64,000 nt of DNA from Pseudomonas abietaniphila (GTDB taxonomy: Bacteria; Pseudomonadota; Gammaproteobacteria; Pseudomonadales; Pseudomonadaceae): positions 1 to 64,000 of the forward strand of contig NZ_FNCO01000017.1 in assembly GCF_900100795.1 (NCBI RefSeq). Direction: 5' to 3'. The notes below the pieces were generated by a model, which worked only from the letters and a program-made list of their open reading frames with translations, did no database searches and had not been told where the DNA came from. The stretch's first letter is position 1. Each line of letters opens with the position of its first letter. Below are positions 46,153 to 54,452 of the stretch, in pieces. Made by a program: the position numbers and the translations under genes.

Positions 46153-47112
46153 ATGGAACATCGTGAAGCGTTGATCGCGCTGCGAACCTTTCTCTCCACT
46201 CAGATTCTGGGGCAGGAGAAACTGGTCGAGCGCTTGCTGATCGCGCTGCTTGCCGACGGCCACATGCTGGTCGAAGGCGCGCCGGGCCTGGCCAAGACCA
46301 AAGCGATCAAGGAACTGGCCGAAGGCATCGAGGCCGAGTTCCATCGCATCCAGTTCACGCCCGACCTGTTGCCTGCCGATATCACCGGCACCGAGATCTA
46401 TCGTCCGGAAACCGGCAGCTTTGTCTTTCAACAGGGTCCGATCTTCCACAATCTGGTCTTGGCAGACGAAATCAACCGGGCGCCCGCCAAGGTCCAGTCG
46501 GCGCTGCTTGAGGCCATGGCCGAGCGTCAGGTCAGCGTGGGACGAAGCACCTATGATCTGTCGCCGCTGTTTCTGGTCATGGCCACGCAGAACCCGATCG
46601 AGCAGGAAGGCACGTACCCGCTGCCCGAAGCTCAGCTCGACCGCTTTTTGATGCACGTCAAAATCGGTTTCCCCGATGCCAACGTCGAACGCAAGATTCT
46701 GCAGCAGGCCCGTGGCGAAGCCTTGAACGGTGAGACCAAGCCCGAGCGGCGTGTGACCCAGCAGGCAATCTTCGCCGCGCGCAAGGAAATCCTGGGCCTG
46801 TACATGGCCGACGCGGTGGAGGAATACCTGGTGCAACTGGTGATGGCGACCCGCACGCCCGCCAAGTTCGACGCGGAACTGGCCGAATGGATCGGTTATG
46901 GCGCCAGCCCCCGTGGCTCGATTTCCCTGGACCGTTGCGCACGGGCCCATGCCTGGCTCGCAGGCCGCGACTTCGTCAGCCCCGAGGACATTCAGGCGAT
47001 GGTTTTCGACGTGCTGCGCCATCGCATCATCCTGTCGTTCGAAGCCGAAGCCGCAGGCATTGATCAGGACCGCGTGATCCAGCGCATTCTCGACGTCGTT
47101 GCCGTCGCCTGA
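46153..47112 (+). CDS. MoxR-family AAA+ ATPase
   Basis: A 319-residue ATPase of the MoxR/RavA group, probably a chaperone for assembly of von Willebrand proteins of the same operon. Walker A is EGAPGLAKTKAIK, Walker B LADEINRAPAKVQSALLEAM, sensor 1 MATQNPIEQEGTYPLPEAQLDRF. ATG 46153 has AGGAA 8-9 bases upstream; 46117 is in frame but has no ribosome site. It heads a run of six genes with overlaps or gaps below 5 bases. Confidence 0.95.
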   Translation: MEHREALIALRTFLSTQILGQEKLVERLLIALLADGHMLVEGAPGLAKTKAIKELAEGIEAEFHRIQFTPDLLPADITGTEIYRPETGSFVFQQGPIFHNLVLADEINRAPAKVQSALLEAMAERQVSVGRSTYDLSPLFLVMATQNPIEQEGTYPLPEAQLDRFLMHVKIGFPDANVERKILQQARGEALNGETKPERRVTQQAIFAARKEILGLYMADAVEEYLVQLVMATRTPAKFDAELAEWIGYGASPRGSISLDRCARAHAWLAGRDFVSPEDIQAMVFDVLRHRIILSFEAEAAGIDQDRVIQRILDVVAVA

Positions 47113-47116
47113 TCCC

Positions 47117-48061
47117 ATGCAACCCTATCTGATTTCCCAACCGGGCATCCGCATCAGTCTTGCCGAGCTGATCGAAATGCGTCATCGCGTGCGGGAAGTG
47201 CAGCTGTTTTCGTCGCCCAGCCGGCGCAGCCCGCTGATCGGTCTGCACCACTCCAAATTGCGCGGGCGCGGTGTCGACTTCGATCAGGTGCGCGTGTATC
47301 AGGCAGGCGACGACGTGCGCACCATCGACTGGCGCGTCACCGCCCGGACGCAGGAGCCGCACACCAAGCTGTTCCACGAGGAGCGTGAGCGGCCGATTTT
47401 CCTGATGGTCGAACAAAGCCGCCGCCTGTTTTTCGGCTCGGGCCTGATGTTCAAATCGGTGCTCGCGGCACAGGCCGCCGCTTTGATCGGCTGGGCGGCG
47501 CTGGGCCACAACGACCGGGTCGGCGGGCTGGTGTTCGGCGACAACGAGCACTACGAAATCAAGCCGCGCCGCAGCAAGCAAAGCCTGTTGCAACTGCTCA
47601 ACCGGTTGGTGCGGGTCAATCAGTCGCTGCACACCGAGGCGGTGGCAGACCGGGACACCTTCGGTGTCGCGTTGCGTCGCGCGCGGGAAGTCCTGCGACC
47701 GGGAAGCCTGGTGTTCATTCTGTGCGATGAGCGCGCCCTGTCCGATTCCGCCGAACAACAACTGACCCTGCTTTCGCGGCACTGCGATCTGTTGCTGCTG
47801 CCGCTGTCCGATCCATTGGACCATGCGCTGCCCGCCGCCGGACTGCTGAGGTTCGCCGAGAAAGGCGCGCAACTGGAACTCGACACCCTCAACCCCGACC
47901 TGCGTCAGACCTACCGCGCGCAAGGCGAAGCGAGGCAGGCGCGCTGGGAATTGCTGGCCAAGAAGCTGCGCGTGTTGATGATTCCGCTGAGCACGCAACG
48001 CGAGATGGTGGAGCAGCTGCGCGATTACCTGAATGCCCAGCAACCGGTTAAACCAAAATGA
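47117..48061 (+). CDS. DUF58 domain protein (VWA-like, BatA-operon type)
   Basis: A 314-residue cytoplasmic protein. The DUF58 signature VDFDQVRVYQAGDDVRTIDWRVTARTQEPHTKLFHEERERP is near residues 60-100, and the second half has a degenerate VWA fold (RPIFLMVEQSRRLFFGSG; MIDAS-type Ser/Asp residues only partly kept). It starts 4 bases after moxR and its stop overlaps the next gene (ATGA). Confidence 0.93.
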   Translation: MQPYLISQPGIRISLAELIEMRHRVREVQLFSSPSRRSPLIGLHHSKLRGRGVDFDQVRVYQAGDDVRTIDWRVTARTQEPHTKLFHEERERPIFLMVEQSRRLFFGSGLMFKSVLAAQAAALIGWAALGHNDRVGGLVFGDNEHYEIKPRRSKQSLLQLLNRLVRVNQSLHTEAVADRDTFGVALRRAREVLRPGSLVFILCDERALSDSAEQQLTLLSRHCDLLLLPLSDPLDHALPAAGLLRFAEKGAQLELDTLNPDLRQTYRAQGEARQARWELLAKKLRVLMIPLSTQREMVEQLRDYLNAQQPVKPK

Positions 48062-48552
48062 GCCTGCTGGACCAGTTGCAGCCGATGATTCTCCCCGAGC
48101 CGGTGAGTGTCTGGCCACCCGCGCCCGGCTGGTGGCTGCTGCTGGCCCTGATCCCGCTATTGGGTTATGGCCTGTGGCGCGCGCGGGTTTTCCTGCCGAA
48201 AAAGGCTGCTGGCGAGGCGGTCGAGCAGCCGCTCGATCCGCTGCGCCAGGCGGCGTTGATCGAACTCGCCCAGTTGCCCAAACCCTATGACGGTGCCCCG
48301 GCCGGCGCATGGCTGCAGCAGATCAATGGCCTGCTCAAACGCCTGTGCCGCAACGACTACCCCTATAGCCAGAGCCACACCCTCAATGGCCGCAAATGGC
48401 TGGCATTTCTCGACAATCGCTGCCCGGCGGCGGGCCTGACCCGCTGGATGATCCTGGTCGAAGGCGCTTACAAACCTGAGTGCAAACTCGACGACAAGGC
48501 CATCAATGGCCTGACCCAGTCGGTCGACACCTGGATTCGCAAACATGTTTGA
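48058..48552 (+). CDS. DUF4381 membrane protein
   Basis: A 164-residue protein with one membrane helix near residues 24-44 (WWLLLALIPLLGYGLWRARVF) and a soluble C-terminal part (LKRLCRNDYPYSQSHTLNGRKWLAFLDNRCP). DUF4381 proteins occur between DUF58 and VWA genes of this operon type. It overlaps both neighbours (ATGA upstream, 8 bases downstream). Confidence 0.88.
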   Translation: MSLLDQLQPMILPEPVSVWPPAPGWWLLLALIPLLGYGLWRARVFLPKKAAGEAVEQPLDPLRQAALIELAQLPKPYDGAPAGAWLQQINGLLKRLCRNDYPYSQSHTLNGRKWLAFLDNRCPAAGLTRWMILVEGAYKPECKLDDKAINGLTQSVDTWIRKHV

Positions 48553-49612
48553 GTTCGCCTGGCCCTGGGTTTTCGCCCTGCTGCCGCTGCCTTGGCTGCT
48601 GAGGTTCCTGTTGCCGGTGGCCGACAGCGGCGAGGCCGCGCTCAAGGTGAGCTTCCTCAATGAACTCGAGGGCCTGGCCGGTCGTCGCGCCCGTGCTCAT
48701 CTGCCGGGATGGCGTCGGCAACTGCCCTTCGTGACCCTCTGGCTGTTGCTGCTGGTGGCGGCAGCGCGCCCGCAGTGGCTTGGCGACCCGTTGCCCGTGG
48801 CGGCCAGTGGGCGCGATCTGTTGGTGGCGGTCGACGTCTCCGGCTCGATGGATTATCCGGACATGGTCTGGCAGAACGAAGAGGTCAGCCGCCTGACGCT
48901 GGTCAAGCAGTTGCTCGGCGACTTTCTCGAGCATCGTCAGGGCGATCGCGTCGGCCTGATCCTGTTCGGCAGCCAGGCTTATTTGCAGGCACCGTTGACC
49001 TTCGACCGCAAGACCGTGCGCGTCTGGCTGGACGAAGCACGCATCGGCATCGCCGGTAAAAACACGGCCATCGGTGATGCCATTGGCCTGGCGCTGAAAC
49101 GCCTGCGGTCACGTCCCGCGCAGAGCCGTGTGTTGATTCTGGTGACTGACGGCGCCAACAACGCCGGTCAGATCGACCCCGCGACTGCCGCGCGCCTCGC
49201 TGCGGGCGAAGGCGTCAAGATTTATCCGATCGGTATCGGCGCCGACCCCGACAAGGGCGCGACCTCCATTCTCGGTCTGAACCCGAGCCTGGATCTGGAT
49301 GAGCCCGCCCTGCGCGAAATCGCCGAGATCTCAGGCGGGCAATATTTCCGCGCCCGCGACGGCGTGCAGCTGGAAAAAATCGGCAAGGCCCTCGACACCC
49401 TCGAACCCGTCACACAACAACCCACTCAGGCCCGTCCCGCGCTCGCCCTCTATCACTGGCCACTGGCAATGGCGTTGCTGTTGAGCATTGTGCTGGTGAT
49501 TCACGAACGCTGGCCGCAAAACCCGGTGTACCGCTTCCTCGCCCGCCAGCCGGTCTTGCACCAGGGTCCGCAGTGGCGGCAGCGCTTCAAGCGCTTGCGG
49601 AGGCGCCAATGA
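48545..49612 (+). CDS. von Willebrand factor A membrane protein (BatA type)
   Basis: A 355-residue inner membrane protein: N-terminal helices (residues 3-20 and 57-75), then a VWA domain with the intact MIDAS motif VAVDVSGSMDYPD (D-x-S-x-S), and a C-terminal helix (about 300-320, LALYHWPLAMALLLSIVLVIH). Homologous Bat proteins are linked to stress tolerance of the cell envelope. The next gene starts within its stop codon. Confidence 0.93.
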   Translation: MFEFAWPWVFALLPLPWLLRFLLPVADSGEAALKVSFLNELEGLAGRRARAHLPGWRRQLPFVTLWLLLLVAAARPQWLGDPLPVAASGRDLLVAVDVSGSMDYPDMVWQNEEVSRLTLVKQLLGDFLEHRQGDRVGLILFGSQAYLQAPLTFDRKTVRVWLDEARIGIAGKNTAIGDAIGLALKRLRSRPAQSRVLILVTDGANNAGQIDPATAARLAAGEGVKIYPIGIGADPDKGATSILGLNPSLDLDEPALREIAEISGGQYFRARDGVQLEKIGKALDTLEPVTQQPTQARPALALYHWPLAMALLLSIVLVIHERWPQNPVYRFLARQPVLHQGPQWRQRFKRLRRRQ

Positions 49613-51342
49613 TCGCCTCGCTGTTCGCGCTGTGGCCGCACTGGCTGCGACTCTGGTGGCTGTTGCTGCTGCCGTTGCTCGGCTGGCTGCTGTGGCGGCT
49701 GTGGAACCGGCAGAAGCGCGTGGGTCGCTGGCAGATGATTCTGCCCAGCGCGTTTCACTCGACGTTGCTCAGCGGGGGCAACGGTCGCGAGAGCAAATTG
49801 CCGTGGATCGCCCTGGGCTTTGGCTGGCTGCTGGCATTGCTGGCCTTGCTGGGGCCGAGTTGGCAACGGGTCGAGCAGACCAGCCAGAAGCCTGTGGACC
49901 CGTTGGTGGTGCTGCTGGAGTTGACCCCGGAAATGCTCGCTGCCGACAGCCCGCCCACCCGTCTGGAGCAGGCACGGCGCAAACTGCTGGACCTGTTGCA
50001 GGCGCGCAGCGATTCGCAGACCGCGATCATCGTCTACGCGGGCAGCGCACACACCCTCGTGCCGCTGTCCGATGACCTGTCGACCAGCAAAAACCTGTTG
50101 GACGCCATCAAGCCCTCGATCATGCCCGAAGCCGGCCAGCGCGCGGACCTGGGCGTAATCAAGGCCCTCGCCCTGCTCAAGCAGGGGGATCTGGGCGTAG
50201 GGCGGCTGCTGTGGATCGGCTCGTCGCTGAACGACGCCGAGCGTCAGGGCATCCGCTCCGTCATGACCGGTCATGCGCCAGAACTGCTGATGCTCGGCGT
50301 CGGCACCGCCGAAGGCGCACCCGTTGCGCAGGAGAAAGGCGGCTTCTTGAAGGACGCGCAAGGCGGCATCCTGGTGCCGCGCCTTGATGGCAACAGCCTC
50401 AAGGACTTCGCTGAAGAACTCGGCGGTCGTTACACCCCATTGCGGCTGGACGATGACGACTTGCGCGAACTCGGCTTGCTCGATGGGCCCAAAGACCTGC
50501 GCAGTCAGGGTCAGACCGTGCACCTCGACAGTTGGGCCGACCAGGGTTACTGGCTGTTACTGCCCCTGCTCTTGCTGGCCGCCTGTGCCGGTCGACGCGG
50601 TTGGGTACTGTGCCTGCCGATGCTGATGCTGGTTCCCCAACACAGCTATGCCTTCGAGTTCAAGGACCTGTTTCTGCGTCCCGATCAACAGGGCCAGCAC
50701 TTGCTGCAACGCCATCGCCCCGGCGAAGCGGCGCGGCACTTCCAAGACGTGCAATGGCAGGGCATCGCACTCTACGAAGCGGGCGACTATGCCGGTGCCG
50801 CTCAGCGTTTCGCCCAAGGCAACAGCGCCGCAGACCATTACAATCGCGGCAATGCCCTGGCCAAAAGCGGTGAACTGGACGCGGCCATCGATGCCTATGA
50901 ACAGGCGCTCGAACGTCAGCCGGACTTTCCGGCCGCCGCTGCGAACAAGGCGCTGGTGGAACAGATGCAGGAACAGAACAAACAGGCCGCAGCCGAAGAC
51001 GCCAGTGAAGGTAAAACCGAAGGCGATGACGCCGCGAACAGTTCACGATCGGACAGCGCAGAGCAACAGCAAACGAATCCGCAGGCGCCGATTCAGAACG
51101 GGGACGATGACGCCAACGGGCGTAGCACGGCGGACCTGTCCGGTGGCGCCGGCACCTCCGACGCACTGCCCAATGACGACGAACCGACCCGGGCGCCCAG
51201 TCGTCCGGCCGACACTCACCTCAACGGCGAACAGCGCCAGGCGCTCGAACAATGGCTGCGACAGATCCCCGACGAACCCGGCGAACTGCTGCGACGCAAA
51301 TTCTGGTACGAGCAACAGCAACATCAGGAAAAAACCCGATGA
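49609..51342 (+). CDS. VWA and TPR membrane protein (BatB/BatC type) with altered MIDAS
   Basis: About 577 residues. Two helices at the start (residues 1-30 and 63-83), a VWA-like domain (about 95-290), a third helix near 318-338, then TPR repeats (AGAAQRFAQGNSAADHYNRGNALAKSGELDAAIDAYEQALERQPDF, ~395-445) and an acidic, Asn/Gln-rich tail. The MIDAS sequence reads LLELTPEMLA, where D-x-S-x-S is expected, so metal binding is probably lost. ATG 49609 overlaps the preceding stop (ATGA). Confidence 0.9.
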   Translation: MIASLFALWPHWLRLWWLLLLPLLGWLLWRLWNRQKRVGRWQMILPSAFHSTLLSGGNGRESKLPWIALGFGWLLALLALLGPSWQRVEQTSQKPVDPLVVLLELTPEMLAADSPPTRLEQARRKLLDLLQARSDSQTAIIVYAGSAHTLVPLSDDLSTSKNLLDAIKPSIMPEAGQRADLGVIKALALLKQGDLGVGRLLWIGSSLNDAERQGIRSVMTGHAPELLMLGVGTAEGAPVAQEKGGFLKDAQGGILVPRLDGNSLKDFAEELGGRYTPLRLDDDDLRELGLLDGPKDLRSQGQTVHLDSWADQGYWLLLPLLLLAACAGRRGWVLCLPMLMLVPQHSYAFEFKDLFLRPDQQGQHLLQRHRPGEAARHFQDVQWQGIALYEAGDYAGAAQRFAQGNSAADHYNRGNALAKSGELDAAIDAYEQALERQPDFPAAAANKALVEQMQEQNKQAAAEDASEGKTEGDDAANSSRSDSAEQQQTNPQAPIQNGDDDANGRSTADLSGGAGTSDALPNDDEPTRAPSRPADTHLNGEQRQALEQWLRQIPDEPGELLRRKFWYEQQQHQEKTR

Positions 51343-53021
51343 GTCGTGTGCACACAGTGGTAATCGCCTGGTTGTTGTGCCTGGTCGCGCTCGCGGCACA
51401 GGCCGACACCCCTGCTGCAACGTTGCAGGCGAGCGTCGACCGCACACGCGTCAACACCGGCGAAACCGTCGAACTGACCCTCGAGTCTGACGATGCGACG
51501 CTGTTCGGCAAGCCGGACATGAGCCCACTGGACGCCGATTTCGAGGTGCGCGACACCCGCCAGCTCAACAGCCTGACCACCCTCGAAGGCAACGTTCATG
51601 CGACCACCCGTTGGCTGATCACGTTGATGCCCAAGCACAGCGGCTCGATCGATATTCCCTCGCTGAAACTGGGTGAACTGATCAGCCAGCCTATCGCCTT
51701 GCAGGTCGTGGAGGTCGAACCGTCCGCGCAGTCTCAGGAACAGAAGCTGGCGCCGGTGTTCATGGAAGCGAGCCTGGACCAGGACACCGTTTACGTGCAG
51801 GCGCAGGCGGTGCTCACGGTGCGCGTCTATCACTCGGTGTCGCTGTTCGATGACAGCAACCTGACCCCGTTGCAGGTCCCGGACGCGCGCATTGAAAAAC
51901 TCGGCGACACACGCACGTACGAGAAGCAGATCAATGGCATTCGTCATGGCGTCATCGAAATGCGTTATGCGCTGTATCCACAGCACAGCGGCGAGCTGAC
52001 GATTCCGGCCCAGGAATTCAGTGCAACGATGGTGCAGGACATTCCCGACACCCAGGCGGCAGCCACCAGTCAGCCGACGATGGCCACCAGCCCGAAGCCG
52101 GGCAAGCTGATGCGCGTGACGTCCGAGCCGCTGGGGCTGAAGGTCAAGCCGCAACCCGAGCATTACCCCGCCAACACGCCGTGGTTGCCCGCGCGCAGTA
52201 TCAGCCTGAGCGAGAACTGGAGTCCGGATCCGGCCCACAGTCAGATCGGCGATTCGTTGACCCGCACCCTGGTCATCAAGGCCGAAGGCTTGTCGAGCGC
52301 ACAACTGCCCCCCTTGCCCGCCACCGACGTGAGCGCCCTGCGTCGCTACCCGGATCAGCCGCAACTGAGCAATCAGGCGAGCGAACGGGGTCTGGTCGGC
52401 GTGCGTGAAGAACGTGAAGCGCTGGTGCCCAACCGACCCGGCGCCATCGACATCCCGGCGGTGGATCTGGTTTGGTGGAACACTCAGGAAGACCATCTAG
52501 AGCACAGCGCCCTGCCCGCTCGCACGCTGCAAGTCAGCACCAACCCGGCCCTGGCGGTGGACACGCCGGTCAGTGAAAACACCGGCGTCACGGTGATCGG
52601 GCCGCCGGTGTGGCCGTGGCAGTTGAGCACGGTGCTGTTGAGTTTTACCACGCTGCTGGGCTTCGGCCTGTGGTGGCGGGCACGCTGGCAGCCTGCGCTG
52701 ACCCGCGTTGCACAAGCCGGTCCCAGCCCACGCACCGTGCTGGACGACCTGAAACGCGCCAGTCTGGCCAATGACCCGCACGCGACCCGGCAGGCGCTGG
52801 ATGCCTGGGCCCGTCAGCAACCGGAAACCCTCGCTGACATGGCCGCGCGATTCGTGCCATTGTCCGATGCGCTCGACGGCCTGAACGGCGCGCTGTACAG
52901 CGAAACCGGCAAGCTGTGGCTGGGTGAGGATTTGTGGCGCGCCGTCAAGGCATTGCCAGCGGTCGAACGACCGCAAGACCCGAACGGCGGAGACAGCCTG
53001 CCGCCGCTGTATCCGAAATAA
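51339..53021 (+). CDS. BatD-like protein (oxygen tolerance domain)
   Basis: A 560-residue protein with a Sec signal (MSRVHTVVIAWLLCLVALAAQAD), a periplasmic BatD region beginning ATLQASVDRTRVNTGETVELTLES, and a C-terminal membrane helix near residues 427-447 (WQLSTVLLSFTTLLGFGLWW) with a short cytoplasmic tail. ATG 51339 overlaps the stop of the VWA/TPR gene (ATGA); the frame is open further upstream but only inside that gene. It is the last gene of the moxR operon. Confidence 0.92.
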   Translation: MSRVHTVVIAWLLCLVALAAQADTPAATLQASVDRTRVNTGETVELTLESDDATLFGKPDMSPLDADFEVRDTRQLNSLTTLEGNVHATTRWLITLMPKHSGSIDIPSLKLGELISQPIALQVVEVEPSAQSQEQKLAPVFMEASLDQDTVYVQAQAVLTVRVYHSVSLFDDSNLTPLQVPDARIEKLGDTRTYEKQINGIRHGVIEMRYALYPQHSGELTIPAQEFSATMVQDIPDTQAAATSQPTMATSPKPGKLMRVTSEPLGLKVKPQPEHYPANTPWLPARSISLSENWSPDPAHSQIGDSLTRTLVIKAEGLSSAQLPPLPATDVSALRRYPDQPQLSNQASERGLVGVREEREALVPNRPGAIDIPAVDLVWWNTQEDHLEHSALPARTLQVSTNPALAVDTPVSENTGVTVIGPPVWPWQLSTVLLSFTTLLGFGLWWRARWQPALTRVAQAGPSPRTVLDDLKRASLANDPHATRQALDAWARQQPETLADMAARFVPLSDALDGLNGALYSETGKLWLGEDLWRAVKALPAVERPQDPNGGDSLPPLYPK

Positions 53022-53054
53022 CTTCTCTGGATCGATGCGTAATCATCGTGCATC

Positions 53055-53159
53055 GATCGTTCCCCTGCTCCGCGTGGGAACGCAACCCGTGACGCTGCGC
53101 GTCACATTGGCCGCAGAGCAGCCGACCCGGCATTCCCACGCGGAGCGTGAGGAACGATC
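53055..53159. repeat. compound inverted repeat between batD-like gene and sbcD
   Basis: Outer arms GATCGTTCC (53055-53063) and GGAACGATC (53151-53159). Middle arms CTCCGCGTGGGAA (53068-53080) and TTCCCACGCGGAG (53133-53145). An inner hairpin is GTGACGC/GCGTCAC (53089-53105). A different family from the GTGGGAGCG repeats. Confidence 0.85.
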
Positions 53160-53210
53160 AACGGGGTTGGCTTGCGGCCATCTGAAAACCATTCAACACA
53201 AGGTACCCCC

Positions 53211-54452
53211 ATGCGTTTGTTCCACACCTCCGACTGGCACCTGGGCCAAAACCTCCATGGCCAGGAACGGGACTTCGAACACGCCAGCTTCCTGACCTGG
53301 CTGCTGGCCCGACTGGCCGAGCGCAAGCCCGATGTGCTGTTGATCGCCGGCGATATCTTCGACACCGTCAACCCGCCGGTCAAATCCCAGGAGCGGCTGT
53401 ACGACTTCATCGTCAGCGCCCACGAACAAAACCCGCAACTGACCATCGTGATGATCGCCGGCAACCACGACTCCGGTTCGCGCATCGAACTTCCCGCACC
53501 GCTGATGCGACGCCTGCGCACCCACGCGCTGGGCCGTGTGCTGTGGCTCGATGACGGCGTGCTCGACGTCGATCGCCTGTTGCTGCCGCTGACCAACGCC
53601 AAAGGCAAAGTGCTGGGCTGGTGCCTGGCGCTGCCGTTCCTGCGTCCCGCCGAAGTCACCGGCCCGACGTTGGGCGACAGCTACCTGCGCGGCATCGGAC
53701 AGGTTCACGAGATGCTGATTGCCGCCGCCAACCTGAAACGCAAAAAAGGCCAGGCGCTGATCGCTATCAGTCACGCCCACATGGCGGGCGGCTCGGTCTC
53801 GGAAGACTCCGAGCGCAGCCTGATCATCGGCAACGCCGAAGCCCTGCCCGCCAGCTTGTTTGGCGAGAGCATCACCTACGTTGCCCTCGGCCACCTGCAC
53901 AAGCCACAACGGGTCAATGGCGAAGACCGCATTCGCTACAGCGGCTCGCCGATCCCGTTGTCGTTCTCGGAGATCGGCTATCAGCATCAGATCCTCGAAA
54001 TCGAATGCGAGGGCGACACGCTCGCCAGCGTCAAACCGCTGCTGATCCCCCGCGCGGTCAACCTGCAACGGATCGGGCCGGCACCGCTGGCCGACCTGTT
54101 GATGCAACTCAAGGACCTGCCGGACATCGACCTGCTGGCCGACATCGACCGCCAACCCTGGCTCGAAGTCCGCGTGCGCCTGGACGAACCGCAGCCTGAC
54201 CTGCGCAACCAGATTGAGGCCGCGCTGGAAAACAAGGCCGTGCGACTGGTGCGCATCGCCGCCGAATACGCGGGCAAAGGCGCCCGCGACGAAGACGGCA
54301 ATCAGGACCTGATCGAACTGGATCAACTCAGCCCGCAGGAATTGTTCAGCCGCGCCTGGCTCGACAATTACGGCAACGAGGTCGACGAACAGACGTTGCA
54401 GGACTTCGCCTTACTGCTGCAGGACGTGCAACTGGAGAGCGAACAGCCATGA
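53211..54452 (+). CDS. sbcD: exonuclease subunit SbcD (Mre11 family)
   Basis: A 413-residue nuclease subunit that, with SbcC, processes hairpins and protein-blocked DNA ends. The metallophosphoesterase motifs are HTSDWHLGQ, LLIAGDIFDTVNPP, IAGNHDS, ISHAHMAGG and ALGHLHKPQ. ATG 53211 follows AAGGTACCCCC. Its stop overlaps the sbcC start (ATGA). Confidence 0.97.
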   Translation: MRLFHTSDWHLGQNLHGQERDFEHASFLTWLLARLAERKPDVLLIAGDIFDTVNPPVKSQERLYDFIVSAHEQNPQLTIVMIAGNHDSGSRIELPAPLMRRLRTHALGRVLWLDDGVLDVDRLLLPLTNAKGKVLGWCLALPFLRPAEVTGPTLGDSYLRGIGQVHEMLIAAANLKRKKGQALIAISHAHMAGGSVSEDSERSLIIGNAEALPASLFGESITYVALGHLHKPQRVNGEDRIRYSGSPIPLSFSEIGYQHQILEIECEGDTLASVKPLLIPRAVNLQRIGPAPLADLLMQLKDLPDIDLLADIDRQPWLEVRVRLDEPQPDLRNQIEAALENKAVRLVRIAAEYAGKGARDEDGNQDLIELDQLSPQELFSRAWLDNYGNEVDEQTLQDFALLLQDVQLESEQP

